Assembly: GCF_050632395.1 (NCBI RefSeq)
Contig: NZ_CP192600.1
Coordinates: 3,162,001-3,226,000 of the forward strand
DNA: 64,000 nucleotides
Origin: JAUYQR01 sp050632395
GTDB taxonomy: Bacteria > Pseudomonadota > Alphaproteobacteria > Rhodobacterales > Rhodobacteraceae
Direction of reading: 5' to 3'
Shown: piece by piece, positions 8,616-17,647 of the stretch
Numbering within the stretch: position 1 is the first letter of the stretch
Layout: each line of letters opens with the position of its first letter
Program-made: the position numbers and the translations under genes
The notes under the pieces: model-generated
The model's database searches: none
What the model was told of the DNA's origin: nothing
Seen by the model: the letters and a program-made list of their open reading frames with translations, nothing else

Positions 8616-9997
8616 TGGGCAATCCTTTCGCGCACCAGCGCTTCGAGGGTGGCAAGGTCGTTCGGCACGCGGGTCATCCGTTCGGGCCGGTCGAAAAGAT
8701 CGGCCATATGCGGCGGCAGGCCGGGGCGCAGGCCCGTGGCCCGTTCCACCGCGTCGGGGAATTTCGCGGGATGCGCGGTCGCGAGGGTTATCATCGGCGT
8801 CGCGCCAAGGTGATCCTCGGCGACCTTCACACCCACGGCAGAATGCGGGCAAAGCACCTCGCCCGTGGTCTTGAAATGCCGCGCGATGGTCGCAAGCGTC
8901 TCGTCCTCCGAACAGCGGCCCGAGGCGAAGGTGGCGCGCAGCATCTGAAGCGCACCCTGGCTGATGTGGAAGCCGCCAGCCTTCAACTCGGCCATCAGCG
9001 CGTTAACCGCCGCGCCGTCGCGGCCATAGGCATCGAACAAGGCGCGCTCGAAGTTCGACGACACCTCGATATCCATCGATGGGCTGATCGTTGGGCGCAC
9101 GCCATCGGTGAGGTAGGCACCACTGCGGATCGCGCGGTCGAGGATATCGTTCTGGTTGGTGGCGATCACCAGCTTTTCGATCGGCAGCCCCATCTGCCGC
9201 GCGATGTAGCCCGCGAAGATGTCGCCGAAGTTGCCGGTGGGCACGGTGAAGCTGACCGCGCGGTGCGGCGCACCAAGGGCCACGGCGGCGTAGAAGTAAT
9301 AGACCACCTGCGCCAGCACCCGCGCCCAGTTGATCGAGTTGACGCCCGCCAGCCGCACGCCATCGCGGAAGGCAAAATCGTTGAACATGTCCTTCACACG
9401 GGCCTGCGCATCGTCAAAGCTGCCGTCGATGGCCAGCGCGTGACAGTTCGCCTCCGACGCCGTGGTCATCTGGCGGCGCTGCACGTCCGACACCCGGCCA
9501 TGCGGGAACAGGATGAACACATCCACATTCGCCAGCCCCCGGAACGCCTCCATCGCCGCCGATCCGGTATCGCCCGAGGTGGCGCCGACAATCGTGATCC
9601 GCTCGCCCGTCTTGGCCAGCGCCGCCTGCATCATCTGCCCGATAAGCTGCATGGCGAAATCCTTGAACGCCAGCGTCGGGCCGTGGAACAGTTCCAGAAG
9701 GAAATGATTGGGCGCCAGTTGCACCATCGGCGCGCGGGCGGCGTGGTGAAACCCCTTGTAGGCAGCGTCGATCAACCCGCGAAACTCATCCTCGGCAAAG
9801 AAGCCGCCCAGATAGGGCCGCATCACGCGAAACGCGGTTTCCTCATATGACAGGCCGGCCAGCGCCGCGATCTCGCCATGCGGCATCACCGGCACCGCAT
9901 CGGGCACGTAAAGCCCGCCGTCGCGCGCCAGCCCGGTCATCATCGCCTCGCCAAAGCTCAACGTCGGAGCAGCGCCGCGGGTGGATATGTATTTCAT
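8612..9997 (-). CDS. thrC: Threonine synthase
   Basis: 461 residues starting MKYISTRG at 9997. The PLP lysine lies in LAFKDFAMQ, followed by SGDTGSAA and the phosphate-binding VPTGNFGDIFAGY. It converts O-phosphohomoserine to threonine in the cytoplasm. An upstream in-frame extension to 10090 overlaps the end of the SURF1 gene and lacks family similarity. The gene lies 17 bases after SURF1 and overlaps the M16 peptidase start. Confidence 0.95.
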   Translation of the reverse strand: MKYISTRGAAPTLSFGEAMMTGLARDGGLYVPDAVPVMPHGEIAALAGLSYEETAFRVMRPYLGGFFAEDEFRGLIDAAYKGFHHAARAPMVQLAPNHFLLELFHGPTLAFKDFAMQLIGQMMQAALAKTGERITIVGATSGDTGSAAMEAFRGLANVDVFILFPHGRVSDVQRRQMTTASEANCHALAIDGSFDDAQARVKDMFNDFAFRDGVRLAGVNSINWARVLAQVVYYFYAAVALGAPHRAVSFTVPTGNFGDIFAGYIARQMGLPIEKLVIATNQNDILDRAIRSGAYLTDGVRPTISPSMDIEVSSNFERALFDAYGRDGAAVNALMAELKAGGFHISQGALQMLRATFASGRCSEDETLATIARHFKTTGEVLCPHSAVGVKVAEDHLGATPMITLATAHPAKFPDAVERATGLRPGLPPHMADLFDRPERMTRVPNDLATLEALVRERIAH

Positions 9998-10014
9998 CGT
10001 TTCGCCTTTGGTAT

Positions 10015-10683
10015 TCAGACGGACCGCGCCCTGATACGCCACAGAAGATAGAGTGTCATCCCCAGCCACACCGCTGCCAGCGAAAACCACGTCACCGCGT
10101 AGTTGAAATGGTCGTTGCGGAAGCCCGCAGTTGTCACCGGCTGCGGCACGATGCCGTCGCCGGTATCTGCCCGCGCGATCACCAGCACCGGCTCCGTGCC
10201 CAGAAGCGACGCGATGCCACCAAGATCGCGGCCATACCAGATCTGGCGGTCCGCGTCATAGGGCGGGGTCGAGGAATTCACGTCATCCGGCCAGTTCAGA
10301 TTGCCGACAACTTTGGCGTCGCGCGGTGGGCGTGGGGTGGTCTTTTCCGTCTCGGGCACGAAACCGCGGTCAACGAGGATGCGCCGCCCGTCCGTTTCGA
10401 AGGCGGCGATCACGAGGAACCCCGGTCCCATCTCGCGGGTGGAGGTCAGCACATGCGCTTCCTCGCCGGTGAAGCGGCCGGTTGCGGTGACGGCGCGGTA
10501 GCGGTCGGCCACCGGATCAAGCGTGGCGGGCAAGGCGACCGGGTCTTGGGCCATCATCGCCTCGGCCCCCGCGATGATCGCTTCCTTCCATTCCAGCCGG
10601 TGCAACTGCCAGACGCCCAGCGACACAAGGACGCCCACCCCGGCCAGCCCGAGGATCACCGCAAAGGCCACTGACCTGATCAT
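10015..10683 (-). CDS. SURF1 family cytochrome oxidase assembly protein
   Basis: 222 residues with one transmembrane helix at each end (residues 4-22 and about 197-215), the SURF1 topology. GVWQLHRLEWKEAII at the start and ILVDRGFVP in the middle are family signatures. SURF1 helps insert heme a into subunit I of aa3 oxidase. It follows the ctaE gene after a strong hairpin, so it may have lower or separate expression than the structural genes. Confidence 0.9.
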   Translation of the reverse strand: MIRSVAFAVILGLAGVGVLVSLGVWQLHRLEWKEAIIAGAEAMMAQDPVALPATLDPVADRYRAVTATGRFTGEEAHVLTSTREMGPGFLVIAAFETDGRRILVDRGFVPETEKTTPRPPRDAKVVGNLNWPDDVNSSTPPYDADRQIWYGRDLGGIASLLGTEPVLVIARADTGDGIVPQPVTTAGFRNDHFNYAVTWFSLAAVWLGMTLYLLWRIRARSV

Positions 10684-10701
10684 CCCACCACCCCAAATGA
10701 A

Positions 10702-10727
10702 AAGCGCAGGCCCGAAGGCCCGCGCTT
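10702..10727 (-). terminator. Hairpin terminator after ctaE
   Basis: An 11-position stem with one mismatch (AAGCGCGGGCC / GGCCTGCGCTT on the minus strand) closed by a TTCG tetraloop and followed by TTCATTTG. It lies between the ctaE stop and the SURF1 start and should reduce read-through from the oxidase genes. Confidence 0.65.
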
Positions 10728-10751
10728 GTTTTCCCCGCGCCGGGCTGGACG

Positions 10752-11555
10752 TCAGCCCTGACCCCAGACGTACACCGTGGCAAACAGGAACAGCCAGACC
10801 ACGTCGACGAAGTGCCAGTACCAGGCGGCGGCTTCAAAACCGACGTGGCGTTCCGGCGTGAAATGCCCCTTCAGCGCGCGGATCAGGCAGACCGTCAGGA
10901 AGATCGTCCCGATGATCACGTGAAAGCCGTGGAAGCCGGTCGCCATAAAGAACGTGGCGCCATAGATGTTGCCGGCAAACCCGAAGGCCGCGTGGCTATA
11001 TTCGTAGGCCTGCATCCCGGTGAACACGAGGCCCAGCAGGATGGCGAGGATCAGGCCATTGATCAGGTCCTTGCGATTGTTTTCATGCACCAGCGCATGG
11101 TGCGCCCAGGTCGCGGCGCAACCCGACAGCAGCAGGATCAGCGTGTTCATCAGCGGCAGGTGCCAAGGATCGAACGTCTCAATGCCGACCGGCGGCCAGA
11201 CCCCGTCGATCGCCGGGCTTTGCGGCCCCATCGGATACATGCGGTGCTTGAAGAACGTCCAGAACCAGGCCGAGAAGAACATCACTTCCGACATTATGAA
11301 CAGGATGAACCCGTAGCGCAGGCCAAGCCGCACCACCGGGGTGTGGTCGCCAACCTGGCTTTCATGCACAACTTCCGACCACCACGCGAACATCACGTAA
11401 AGCACGCCCGCAAGGCCGATCAGCCCCAGCCACGGCTGCGAACCGTGCATCCAGAGCACCGCCCCGAACAGCATCACAAAACCCGACAGCGCGCCAAGCA
11501 GCGGCCAGATCGACGGTGGCAAGACGTGGTAATCGTGGTTTTTCGCGTGGGCCAT
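10752..11555 (-). CDS. ctaE: Cytochrome c oxidase subunit III
   Basis: 267 residues with seven predicted membrane helices. HDYHVLPPSIWPLL at the N-terminus and ATGFHGFHVIIGTIFL, HFTPERHVGFEAAAWYWHFVDVVWLF towards the C-terminus are diagnostic of CoxC/CtaE. It is a core subunit of the aa3-type proton-pumping oxidase in the cytoplasmic membrane and protects subunit I from turnover inactivation. It ends the ctaC-ctaB-ctaG-ctaE run; the subunit I gene is not in the window. Confidence 0.95.
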   Translation of the reverse strand: MAHAKNHDYHVLPPSIWPLLGALSGFVMLFGAVLWMHGSQPWLGLIGLAGVLYVMFAWWSEVVHESQVGDHTPVVRLGLRYGFILFIMSEVMFFSAWFWTFFKHRMYPMGPQSPAIDGVWPPVGIETFDPWHLPLMNTLILLLSGCAATWAHHALVHENNRKDLINGLILAILLGLVFTGMQAYEYSHAAFGFAGNIYGATFFMATGFHGFHVIIGTIFLTVCLIRALKGHFTPERHVGFEAAAWYWHFVDVVWLFLFATVYVWGQG

Positions 11556-11579
11556 GGCCGGTCAGTTCCCTCGTTATGG

Positions 11580-12173
11580 TCAGTTCAGCGCTTCGGGCGT
11601 TGCCGGAGCCGGGGTTGTCAGCGCCGCCTGGGTTTCAGGCAGCGGCGTCTGGTGGAATGTATAGCTTAGCGTGATCTCATGCACAAACTGCGCTTCGGGG
11701 TCTTCCACCAGAGCGGGGTCGACATAGAAGGTCACCGGCATCAGCACGGTTTCGCCGGGTTGCAGGATCTGTTCCGTAAAGCAGAAGCAGGCGATCTTGA
11801 TGAAGTATCCGCCGGCGGAATAGGGGAACACGTTGTAGCTGGCGGTGCCGGCAATCGGGCGATTGGTCGGGTTGTGCGCCTCGTAGAACGCCATACCGGT
11901 CTCGCCTATGCGCAGTTCCATCACCGGCTCGGTCGCCTTGAACGTCCACGGCATCCCCGCTTCCAGCGAGGCGTCGAAACGCACACGCACTTTGCGATCA
12001 AGGATCACGTCCGACCCCGAATCCGCGACGCCCGTGGTGCCGCCAAAGCCGGTCACCCGGCAGAACCAGTCGTAAAACGGCACGGCGGCAAAGGATAGCG
12101 AGGCCATGACCACGACCACGCCGACCAGTTGCACCAATGTGCGGTTCGGGCCCTGTAGGCGTGGGAAAATCAT
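11580..12173 (-). CDS. ctaG: Cytochrome c oxidase copper chaperone CtaG (Cox11)
   Basis: 197 residues with one N-terminal membrane anchor (about 14-33) and a periplasmic Cox11 fold. The copper-binding motif CFCF is present in KIACFCFTEQ, and PFYDWFCRVTGFGGTT follows the anchor. CtaG delivers copper to the CuB site of subunit I. The ATG overlaps the stop of the small upstream gene (ATGA), showing tight coupling. Confidence 0.95.
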   Translation of the reverse strand: MIFPRLQGPNRTLVQLVGVVVVMASLSFAAVPFYDWFCRVTGFGGTTGVADSGSDVILDRKVRVRFDASLEAGMPWTFKATEPVMELRIGETGMAFYEAHNPTNRPIAGTASYNVFPYSAGGYFIKIACFCFTEQILQPGETVLMPVTFYVDPALVEDPEAQFVHEITLSYTFHQTPLPETQAALTTPAPATPEALN

Positions 12174-12349
12174 TGTTTGATCGCCTCCGGCTGCACGACA
12201 TGGTCGTACCCCTGCATCGGCTCGCCGCGCTGGACCTTGACCACGGTCAACGCAAAGACCAGCGCCACGAAGCCGCCGAGCACAAGGCCGAGGCCAAGGT
12301 TGCGTCCAAAGCGGCGCTTATGAATCTCATGTGCGGGGCGGAAAGACAT
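12170..12349 (-). CDS. Small membrane protein of the cta operon (CoxF-like)
   Basis: 59 residues from the ATG at 12349 (a GTG one codon earlier is possible). One transmembrane helix is clear (NLGLGLVLGGFVALVFALTV), preceded by a basic stretch (HKRRFGRN), giving N-in topology. Such short ORFs between ctaB and ctaG are conserved in Rhodobacterales and are thought to aid oxidase assembly. The ATG shares one base with the ctaB stop (TGATG) and the stop overlaps the ctaG start. Confidence 0.75.
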   Translation of the reverse strand: MSFRPAHEIHKRRFGRNLGLGLVLGGFVALVFALTVVKVQRGEPMQGYDHVVQPEAIKQ

Positions 12350-13293
12350 CACCAGCCTCCCAGACCGTAGGGTTTCAGCGCGGCTTCGACCAGAAACGCG
12401 CCGAAGTGCAGGAACAGATACAACAGCGAAAACCGGAACACGGCCTTTTCGACGGAATATTTGTCAGCTTCGGCCACCGCCTCGTCGCGCCGCCAGATGC
12501 GGACCGCGCCGATCACGAACCACGCGTTCAGCGCCACCGCGACCGCCAACGTGAACGGCCCGCCGATCGAGGTGAGCGCGGCACCGATCGCCACGGGCAC
12601 CAGAAGCAGTGTGTAGACCAGGATATGCAGGCGGGTCGATTTGCGGCCGTGCGTCACCGTCAGCATCGGCACGCCGGCCTTGTGGTAATCTTCCTTCATG
12701 AACAGCGCCAGCGCCCAGAAATGCGGCGGGGTCCACATGAAGATCAGCGCGAACATCAACACCGCCTCGATCGACAGCGATCCGGTGGCGCAGACCCAGC
12801 CGATCATCGGCGGGAACGCTCCGGCGGCACCACCGATCACGATGTTCTGCGGCGTCAGACGCTTCAGCCACATCGAATAGACCACGGCGTAGAAAAAGAT
12901 CGTGAAGGCCAGCAGGCCAGCCGCCAAAAGGTTCGTCGCCAGCCCCAGCATCACGACGCTGATGCCCGACAGCGCCAAACCCAACCCAAGCGCCTCGCCC
13001 CCGTCGACCTTGCCGGCGGGCACCGGACGGCGCGCGGTGCGTTTCATCACGGCGTCAATGTCGGCATCCCACCACATGTTGAGCGAGCCCGAGGCCCCTG
13101 CCCCAAGTGCTATAAACAGAATCGCCGCCACCGCCTCGACCGGGTGCAACGACACCGGGGCGACTAGCAGGCCGACCAGCGCGGTGAACACCACCAGCGA
13201 CATCACGCGCGGCTTCAGAAGCTGCACGTAATCGCCGAAGCTCGCCTCGTAGGGCGCGTCGCCGATCCGTTCCACCGTGATGCTCTCGCTCAT
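12349..13293 (-). CDS. ctaB: Protoheme IX farnesyltransferase (heme O synthase)
   Basis: 314 residues, UbiA-type prenyltransferase with about nine membrane helices. The first aspartate-rich motif NMWWDADIDAVMKRTARRPV and YSMWLKR are typical of CyoE/CtaB. It adds a farnesyl group to heme B to give heme O, the precursor of heme A of aa3 oxidase. It follows ctaC by about 70 bases that hold a small hairpin. Confidence 0.95.
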   Translation of the reverse strand: MSESITVERIGDAPYEASFGDYVQLLKPRVMSLVVFTALVGLLVAPVSLHPVEAVAAILFIALGAGASGSLNMWWDADIDAVMKRTARRPVPAGKVDGGEALGLGLALSGISVVMLGLATNLLAAGLLAFTIFFYAVVYSMWLKRLTPQNIVIGGAAGAFPPMIGWVCATGSLSIEAVLMFALIFMWTPPHFWALALFMKEDYHKAGVPMLTVTHGRKSTRLHILVYTLLLVPVAIGAALTSIGGPFTLAVAVALNAWFVIGAVRIWRRDEAVAEADKYSVEKAVFRFSLLYLFLHFGAFLVEAALKPYGLGGW

Positions 13294-13319
13294 GTCAGGT
13301 CCGTCTTGCCAAGGTCAAT

Positions 13320-13338
13320 GGCCCGGTTGCACCGGGCC
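13320..13338 (-). terminator. Small hairpin between ctaC and ctaB
   Basis: An 8-bp perfect stem (GGCCCGGT / ACCGGGCC) with a 3-base loop lies in the 69-base gap after the ctaC stop. No T-run follows, so it more likely trims or attenuates the message than ends it. Confidence 0.35.
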
Positions 13339-13362
13339 CAACCGTTTCGTTTGGACGCCCGC

Positions 13363-14283
13363 TCACTCGTTGGCGGCAAGTTTCACGGCGGTGCCGGTTG
13401 CCACGCTGGACAGTTGCACGTCGCCGGCCTTGGCCTTGGCCAGCCATTCGGCATAGGCTGCCTCGGACACGACCTTCACCGTGATCGGCATGTACGCGTG
13501 CATCTGCCCGCAAAGTTCCGAGCACTGGCCGAAGTAGATGCCTTCCTTGTCAGCCTGGAACCACAGCGCTGCCAGACGGCCGGGAACCGCGTCCTGCATC
13601 ACGCCGAACGCCGGAACCTTCCACGAATGGATCACGTCCGCGCCGGTAACCTGGATCACGATCTTCTTGCCGACCGGAACCACCACTGCGGTGTCGGTCG
13701 CCAGCAGGAACTGTTCCTTGGTATAGCCGGCCTCGACCAGTTGCGCCTCGACTTCCGGGGTCAGCATGTTGTTGCCGCCCGTCGCGGGCGAGCCGATCAT
13801 GTAGCTTTCAAAGGCCACGTCCTCGCCGACATATTCATAGCCCCAGTACCATTGGTAGCCGGTCGCCTTGATCGTGACGTCACCGACCGGGATTTCCTGC
13901 TCTTCGAACAGCACCGGCAGCGAGAACGCCCCGATGAACACCAAGATCACGATCGGGATGATCGTCCACGCCACTTCCAGCGGCGAGTTGTGCGTGAAGG
14001 TCGCAGGCTTCGGGTTGGACCGCGAGTTGAAGCGAAGGATGACGAAGACCAGCAACGCCGACACGAAGATCACGATGGCAAAGATGATGTAGTTCAACAT
14101 CCCGTCAAGCCATTGCAAATCCTCGGCAATCTTGGTGGCCGCCGGCTGGAAGCCGGTCTTGCCGTTTACCGGCTGGCCGACGATGTCCAAAGCTTGCTGG
14201 GCAAAGGCGGCCCCGCTCCACAGGCTGGCAAGCCCGGCTGCAGCAATCGCGTTCGTCACTTTCGAAAGGCGCATGTTTCTCAT
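13363..14283 (-). CDS. ctaC: Cytochrome c oxidase subunit II
   Basis: About 306 residues. A signal peptide (ending GAAFAQQ), two membrane helices and a cupredoxin domain follow in order. The CuA ligands are visible in CSELCGQMHAYM together with IHSW upstream. It accepts electrons from cytochrome c. Three ATGs are possible (14298, 14283, 14274); I give the middle one because a GGGAACGGGA stretch lies around it, but the N-terminus is uncertain by up to 8 residues. First gene of the minus-strand oxidase operon, divergent from a hydrolase gene. Confidence 0.93.
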   Translation of the reverse strand: MRNMRLSKVTNAIAAAGLASLWSGAAFAQQALDIVGQPVNGKTGFQPAATKIAEDLQWLDGMLNYIIFAIVIFVSALLVFVILRFNSRSNPKPATFTHNSPLEVAWTIIPIVILVFIGAFSLPVLFEEQEIPVGDVTIKATGYQWYWGYEYVGEDVAFESYMIGSPATGGNNMLTPEVEAQLVEAGYTKEQFLLATDTAVVVPVGKKIVIQVTGADVIHSWKVPAFGVMQDAVPGRLAALWFQADKEGIYFGQCSELCGQMHAYMPITVKVVSEAAYAEWLAKAKAGDVQLSSVATGTAVKLAANE

Positions 14284-14453
14284 TCCCGTTCCCGACATGC
14301 GGCTTGCCGCCGCTTCTCAGGGGTTCGCCGCGCAAGGCAGAATCCCGTTGTATACGGGGGCGTTCAAACCATATTAGGCGAGGCGGGACAAGCAAAACCG
14401 TTGCGACATAGCAGCGCCCTTTGGTGCCACCTTTCACGGGTAATCTTGGTCCG

Positions 14454-15263
14454 ATGCTGATCGTCAACCTCACTCTGGTGCCGCTTGGCATCGTTTATGC
14501 GGCCATAGTCGCGACCGCCTTCCTTATGCAGCGCCAGTTGCAGTATTTCCCCGACCGCAGCGTGATTGCCCCCGTCGAGGCCGGGCTTTCGGGCGTTGCC
14601 GAAGAACGGATCACCACCACCGACGGCGAGACGGTCGTGCTGTGGTATGCCCCCGCCCCTGCCGGACGGCCCACCATCCTGTTCTTCCACGGCAACGCAG
14701 GATCGGTGGCCGACCGCGCCCAGCGGCTTGCCTTCTGGCAGGCGCGTGGGTTCGGCGCGGCCTTCCTGTCCTATCGCGGCTTTGGTGCCAGCAGCGGCCA
14801 CATCACCGAAGCTGGGTTGCTGGAGGACGCCCGCGCCGCGCACCGGTTCCTTGTCGACCGGGGCGTGGACCCCGCGCTGATCCTGGCCTTGGGCGAGTCG
14901 CTGGGCACCGGCGTCGCGATCCGTCTGGCCGCCGAACGCCCGCTTGGTGCGCTGATCCTTGAGGCACCCTTCACCTCGGCCGCCGACGTGGCCGCGCGCG
15001 CCTATCCCTTCCTGCCGGTGCGCCTGTTGATGAAGGATCAGTTTCCCTCGCTGGCCCATATTCCTGCGGTGACGGCCCCGCTTCTGATTGTACACGGCAC
15101 TGCGGACGAGGTGATCCCGATTGCCCTTGGCAAGCGCCTTTATGCGGCGGCCATCGGTCCGAAAACCTTTCGCGCGATCGAAGGGGCGACCCATGCCGCC
15201 CTTTTCAGCCCTGCTGTTTGGGCGATCGAAGCGGATTTCATCGACACGGTGCTGCCGCCGTGA
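14454..15263 (+). CDS. Alpha/beta hydrolase, BEM46/ABHD13-like, membrane anchored
   Basis: 269 residues. A single N-terminal helix (VNLTLVPLGIVYAAIVATAFLM within residues 4-25) probably anchors it to the membrane. The fold signatures are clear: oxyanion loop FFHGNAG, nucleophile elbow GESLG, acid region HGTADEVIP and catalytic histidine in GATHAAL. The substrate is unknown; relatives are esterases or thioesterases. The ATG at 14454 is preferred over a GTG at 14421. It lies divergent from ctaC and about 75 bases before tldD. Confidence 0.85.
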   Translation: MLIVNLTLVPLGIVYAAIVATAFLMQRQLQYFPDRSVIAPVEAGLSGVAEERITTTDGETVVLWYAPAPAGRPTILFFHGNAGSVADRAQRLAFWQARGFGAAFLSYRGFGASSGHITEAGLLEDARAAHRFLVDRGVDPALILALGESLGTGVAIRLAAERPLGALILEAPFTSAADVAARAYPFLPVRLLMKDQFPSLAHIPAVTAPLLIVHGTADEVIPIALGKRLYAAAIGPKTFRAIEGATHAALFSPAVWAIEADFIDTVLPP

Positions 15264-15337
15264 CCCGCCCTGCCCCCCGCTTGCGCCGGGGCTGCCTCGC
15301 GCTTAGGTTCCGCTCTCACAGTCCCGAAAGGCACATC

Positions 15338-16759
15338 ATGGCCGACGCCCCGTTCCGCCCGTTCGATACCCATCTTGACGAAGCTGCCGCCCTCGCCACC
15401 CTGCGCGCAGCTACCGACGGGGCCGACGATGGCGAGTTGTTCCTCGAACGCCGCCGGGGCGAAAGCATCGTGCTGGACGATGGTCGCATCCGCAACGCCA
15501 GCTACGATGCCTCGGAAGGCTTCGGTCTGCGCGCCGTGCGGGGCGAGGTGGCGGGTTATGCCCATTCCACCGAAATCTCGGAAAAGGCGCTGACCCGCGC
15601 CTCCGAAACCGCGCGTCTGGCGGTGGGTGACGGCGGCGGCACGATCGCCGCCTCGCCCAAGGGCACAAACATAAAGCTCTACACCGACGCCGACCCGATG
15701 GCCGACGCGACCTTCCCGGTCAAGATCGACATGCTGAAGGAAATCGACGCCTTCGCCCGCGCGCTCGACCCGCGCGTGGTGCAGGTGTCGGCGTCGCTTG
15801 GCGCATCCTTGCAGGAGGTGGAGATCCTGCGCCCCGAAGGCCTGCGCCTGACCGACATCCGCCCGATGGCGCGGCTGAATGTTTCGGTCATCGTCGAGGA
15901 ATCCGGTCGGCGCGAACAGGGCGGCATGGGCGGCGGCGGGCGCTATGGCCTTGCGCGGCTGATGCTGCCGGAAACCTGGCAGCCGATGGTGAAAGAGGCT
16001 TTGCGCATCGCCCTCGTCAACCTTTCCGCCGAAGCCGCGCCTGCGGGGATCATGGACGTGGTCCTCGGCCCCGGCTGGCCCGGCATTCTTCTGCACGAAG
16101 CGATCGGTCACGGGCTGGAAGGCGACTTCAACCGCAAGGAAACCTCGGCTTTCGCGGGCCTGATGGGCAGCCGCATCGCCGCCAAGGGCGTGACCGTGCT
16201 GGACGACGGCACGATCCCGGATCGGCGCGGGTCGATCTCGGTTGACGACGAAGGCACCCCGTCCGCGAAAAACGTGCTGATCGAGGACGGCATCCTTGTG
16301 GGCTACATGCAGGACCGCCAGAACGCCCGCCTGATGGGCGTGGCCCCCACCGGCAACGGGCGGCGCGAAAGTTTCGCGCATATCCCGATGCCGCGCATGA
16401 CCAACACCTACATGCTGGCCGGCAACGACGACCCTGCCGGGATCGTGGCATCGCTGAAGGACGGCATCTACGCAGTGGGCTTCGGCGGCGGTCAGGTCGA
16501 CATCACCAACGGCAAGTTCGTGTTTTCCTGCACCGAGGCCTACCGCGTGAAGAACGGTGTCATCGGCGCCGCCGTCAAGGGCGCCACGCTGATCGGCGAT
16601 GGGGCCACCGCGCTGAAACAGATCCGCGCCATCGGCAACGATCTGGCGCTTGATCCCGGCATCGGCAACTGCGGCAAGGCCGGGCAATGGGTGCCGGTAG
16701 GCGTCGGGCAACCGACCCTTCTGATCGGCGGGCTTACGGTGGGCGGCTCGGCGGCCTGA
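15338..16759 (+). CDS. tldD: Metalloprotease TldD
   Basis: 473 residues. The zinc motif HEAIGHGLEGD (HExxxH with downstream D) is intact near residue 253, inside the conserved LLHEAIGHGLEGDFNRK segment, and RRESFAHIPMPRMTNTY follows. TldD pairs with TldE/PmbA to cleave unfolded peptides and to mature modified peptides such as microcin B17 and PQQ precursors; TldE is not in the window. The ATG at 15338 replaces an open extension into the previous gene. It is translated with ACAGTCCCGAAAGG just upstream. Confidence 0.93.
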   Translation: MADAPFRPFDTHLDEAAALATLRAATDGADDGELFLERRRGESIVLDDGRIRNASYDASEGFGLRAVRGEVAGYAHSTEISEKALTRASETARLAVGDGGGTIAASPKGTNIKLYTDADPMADATFPVKIDMLKEIDAFARALDPRVVQVSASLGASLQEVEILRPEGLRLTDIRPMARLNVSVIVEESGRREQGGMGGGGRYGLARLMLPETWQPMVKEALRIALVNLSAEAAPAGIMDVVLGPGWPGILLHEAIGHGLEGDFNRKETSAFAGLMGSRIAAKGVTVLDDGTIPDRRGSISVDDEGTPSAKNVLIEDGILVGYMQDRQNARLMGVAPTGNGRRESFAHIPMPRMTNTYMLAGNDDPAGIVASLKDGIYAVGFGGGQVDITNGKFVFSCTEAYRVKNGVIGAAVKGATLIGDGATALKQIRAIGNDLALDPGIGNCGKAGQWVPVGVGQPTLLIGGLTVGGSAA

Positions 16760-16814
16760 TCCGCCGGCCCGGACGCGGCCAATGAGGGTGCCTGCGGGCC
16801 ACCCGTCCCTGAAG

Positions 16815-16829
16815 CTTGTTGCCAACAAG
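16815..16829. promoter_or_regulatory. 15-bp palindrome upstream of the TVP38/DedA-like gene
   Basis: CTTGTTG-c-CAACAAG, a perfect 7-bp inverted repeat around one base, 72 bases before the downstream ATG and 56 bases after tldD. It could be an operator; no T-run makes termination unlikely. Confidence 0.3.
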
Positions 16830-16900
16830 ACGGCTGCGTGCGGGGCGATCGACCATTCCGCTCTTGACTGCCGACCTGCGGTGATGCCACGCCGACACCG

Positions 16901-17569
16901 ATGACACCAAAGCCACCCCTTCTGACCCCACGCCGCATCGTCGCGGCGGCACTCGTTCTGGCGGTGCTGGCGGGGCTGGTCCTGCCCAGCCTGATGCTTG
17001 GCGACCAGCCGATGTTCAGCGAAGCCTGGGTGCGCGCCCGGCTTTCCGGCGTCGGCATGGCGGGACCGGTGCTGCTGGCCCTGCTGATGGCGCTCGCCAT
17101 CGTGGTCAGCCCCATTCCATCGGGCCCGATCGGCGTTGCCGCAGGGGCGCTTTACGGCACGCTTGGGGGCGGCGTCGTCACCGTCGCGGGCGCGTTTCTG
17201 GGTGCCTGCATCGCCTTCCTTGCCGCCCGCTACCTTGGCTTCGATGCGATCCGCCAATCCGAAAACCGGCTGCTGAAGACGCTCGCCGCACCGCGCTCGC
17301 AATGGTCGCTTATGACCATCGTCTTCGCCTCGCGGCTGATCCCGTTCATATCGTTCGACGCGGTCAGCTTTGCCGCCGGGTTGACCAACCTCACCCTGCC
17401 CCGCTTCGCGCTGGCCACCCTCCTCGGTGTGATCCCGGTCAGCTTCGTGCTGACCGCCATTGGCGCGGGGATGCATGACGCCGAGATGTCGAAACCCCTC
17501 CTCGCGCTCATCGCCGGCATCACCCTGATCCCAGTCATCGGCAAATGGCTGTGGGACCGGTTCCGCTAA
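16901..17569 (+). CDS. TVP38/TMEM64 (DedA-like, SNARE-associated domain) membrane protein
   Basis: 222 residues with five to six predicted membrane helices. The re-entrant signature region SGPIGVAAGALYGTLGG and ASRLIPFISFDAVSFAAG match the VTT/SNARE-associated domain. Relatives are implicated in membrane homeostasis and lipid or small-molecule flux (bacterial DedA proteins translocate undecaprenyl phosphate), but the exact job of TVP38-type members is not settled. A short gap with a hairpin separates it from the converging tex gene. Confidence 0.85.
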   Translation: MTPKPPLLTPRRIVAAALVLAVLAGLVLPSLMLGDQPMFSEAWVRARLSGVGMAGPVLLALLMALAIVVSPIPSGPIGVAAGALYGTLGGGVVTVAGAFLGACIAFLAARYLGFDAIRQSENRLLKTLAAPRSQWSLMTIVFASRLIPFISFDAVSFAAGLTNLTLPRFALATLLGVIPVSFVLTAIGAGMHDAEMSKPLLALIAGITLIPVIGKWLWDRFR

Positions 17570-17587
17570 GGCCATTCATCTGTCCAG

Positions 17588-17628
17588 AAATATCCCACGG
17601 GAGGTCTGGAGGGTGTGAAACCCTCCAG
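17588..17628 (-). repeat. Hairpin-plus-GGATATTT repeat, copy 1
   Basis: Read on the minus strand: a hairpin (17606-17628; 9-bp stem CTGGAGGGT / ACCCTCCAG, 5-base loop) followed at once by ACCTCCCGTGGGATATTT. A second copy at 31909-31951 has the same architecture, and the 18-base tail matches at 15 of 18 positions. Here it lies between convergent genes and probably serves as their terminator. Confidence 0.6.
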
Positions 17629-17647
17629 TTCCACCGTGCCCACGCGC

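Noticed and set aside
15140..17575. An 811-codon open frame on the minus strand
   Set aside because: It is antisense to tldD and the TVP38-like gene and its protein is low-complexity (rich in R, G, H, Q, A) with no fold; a by-product of high G+C codon bias.
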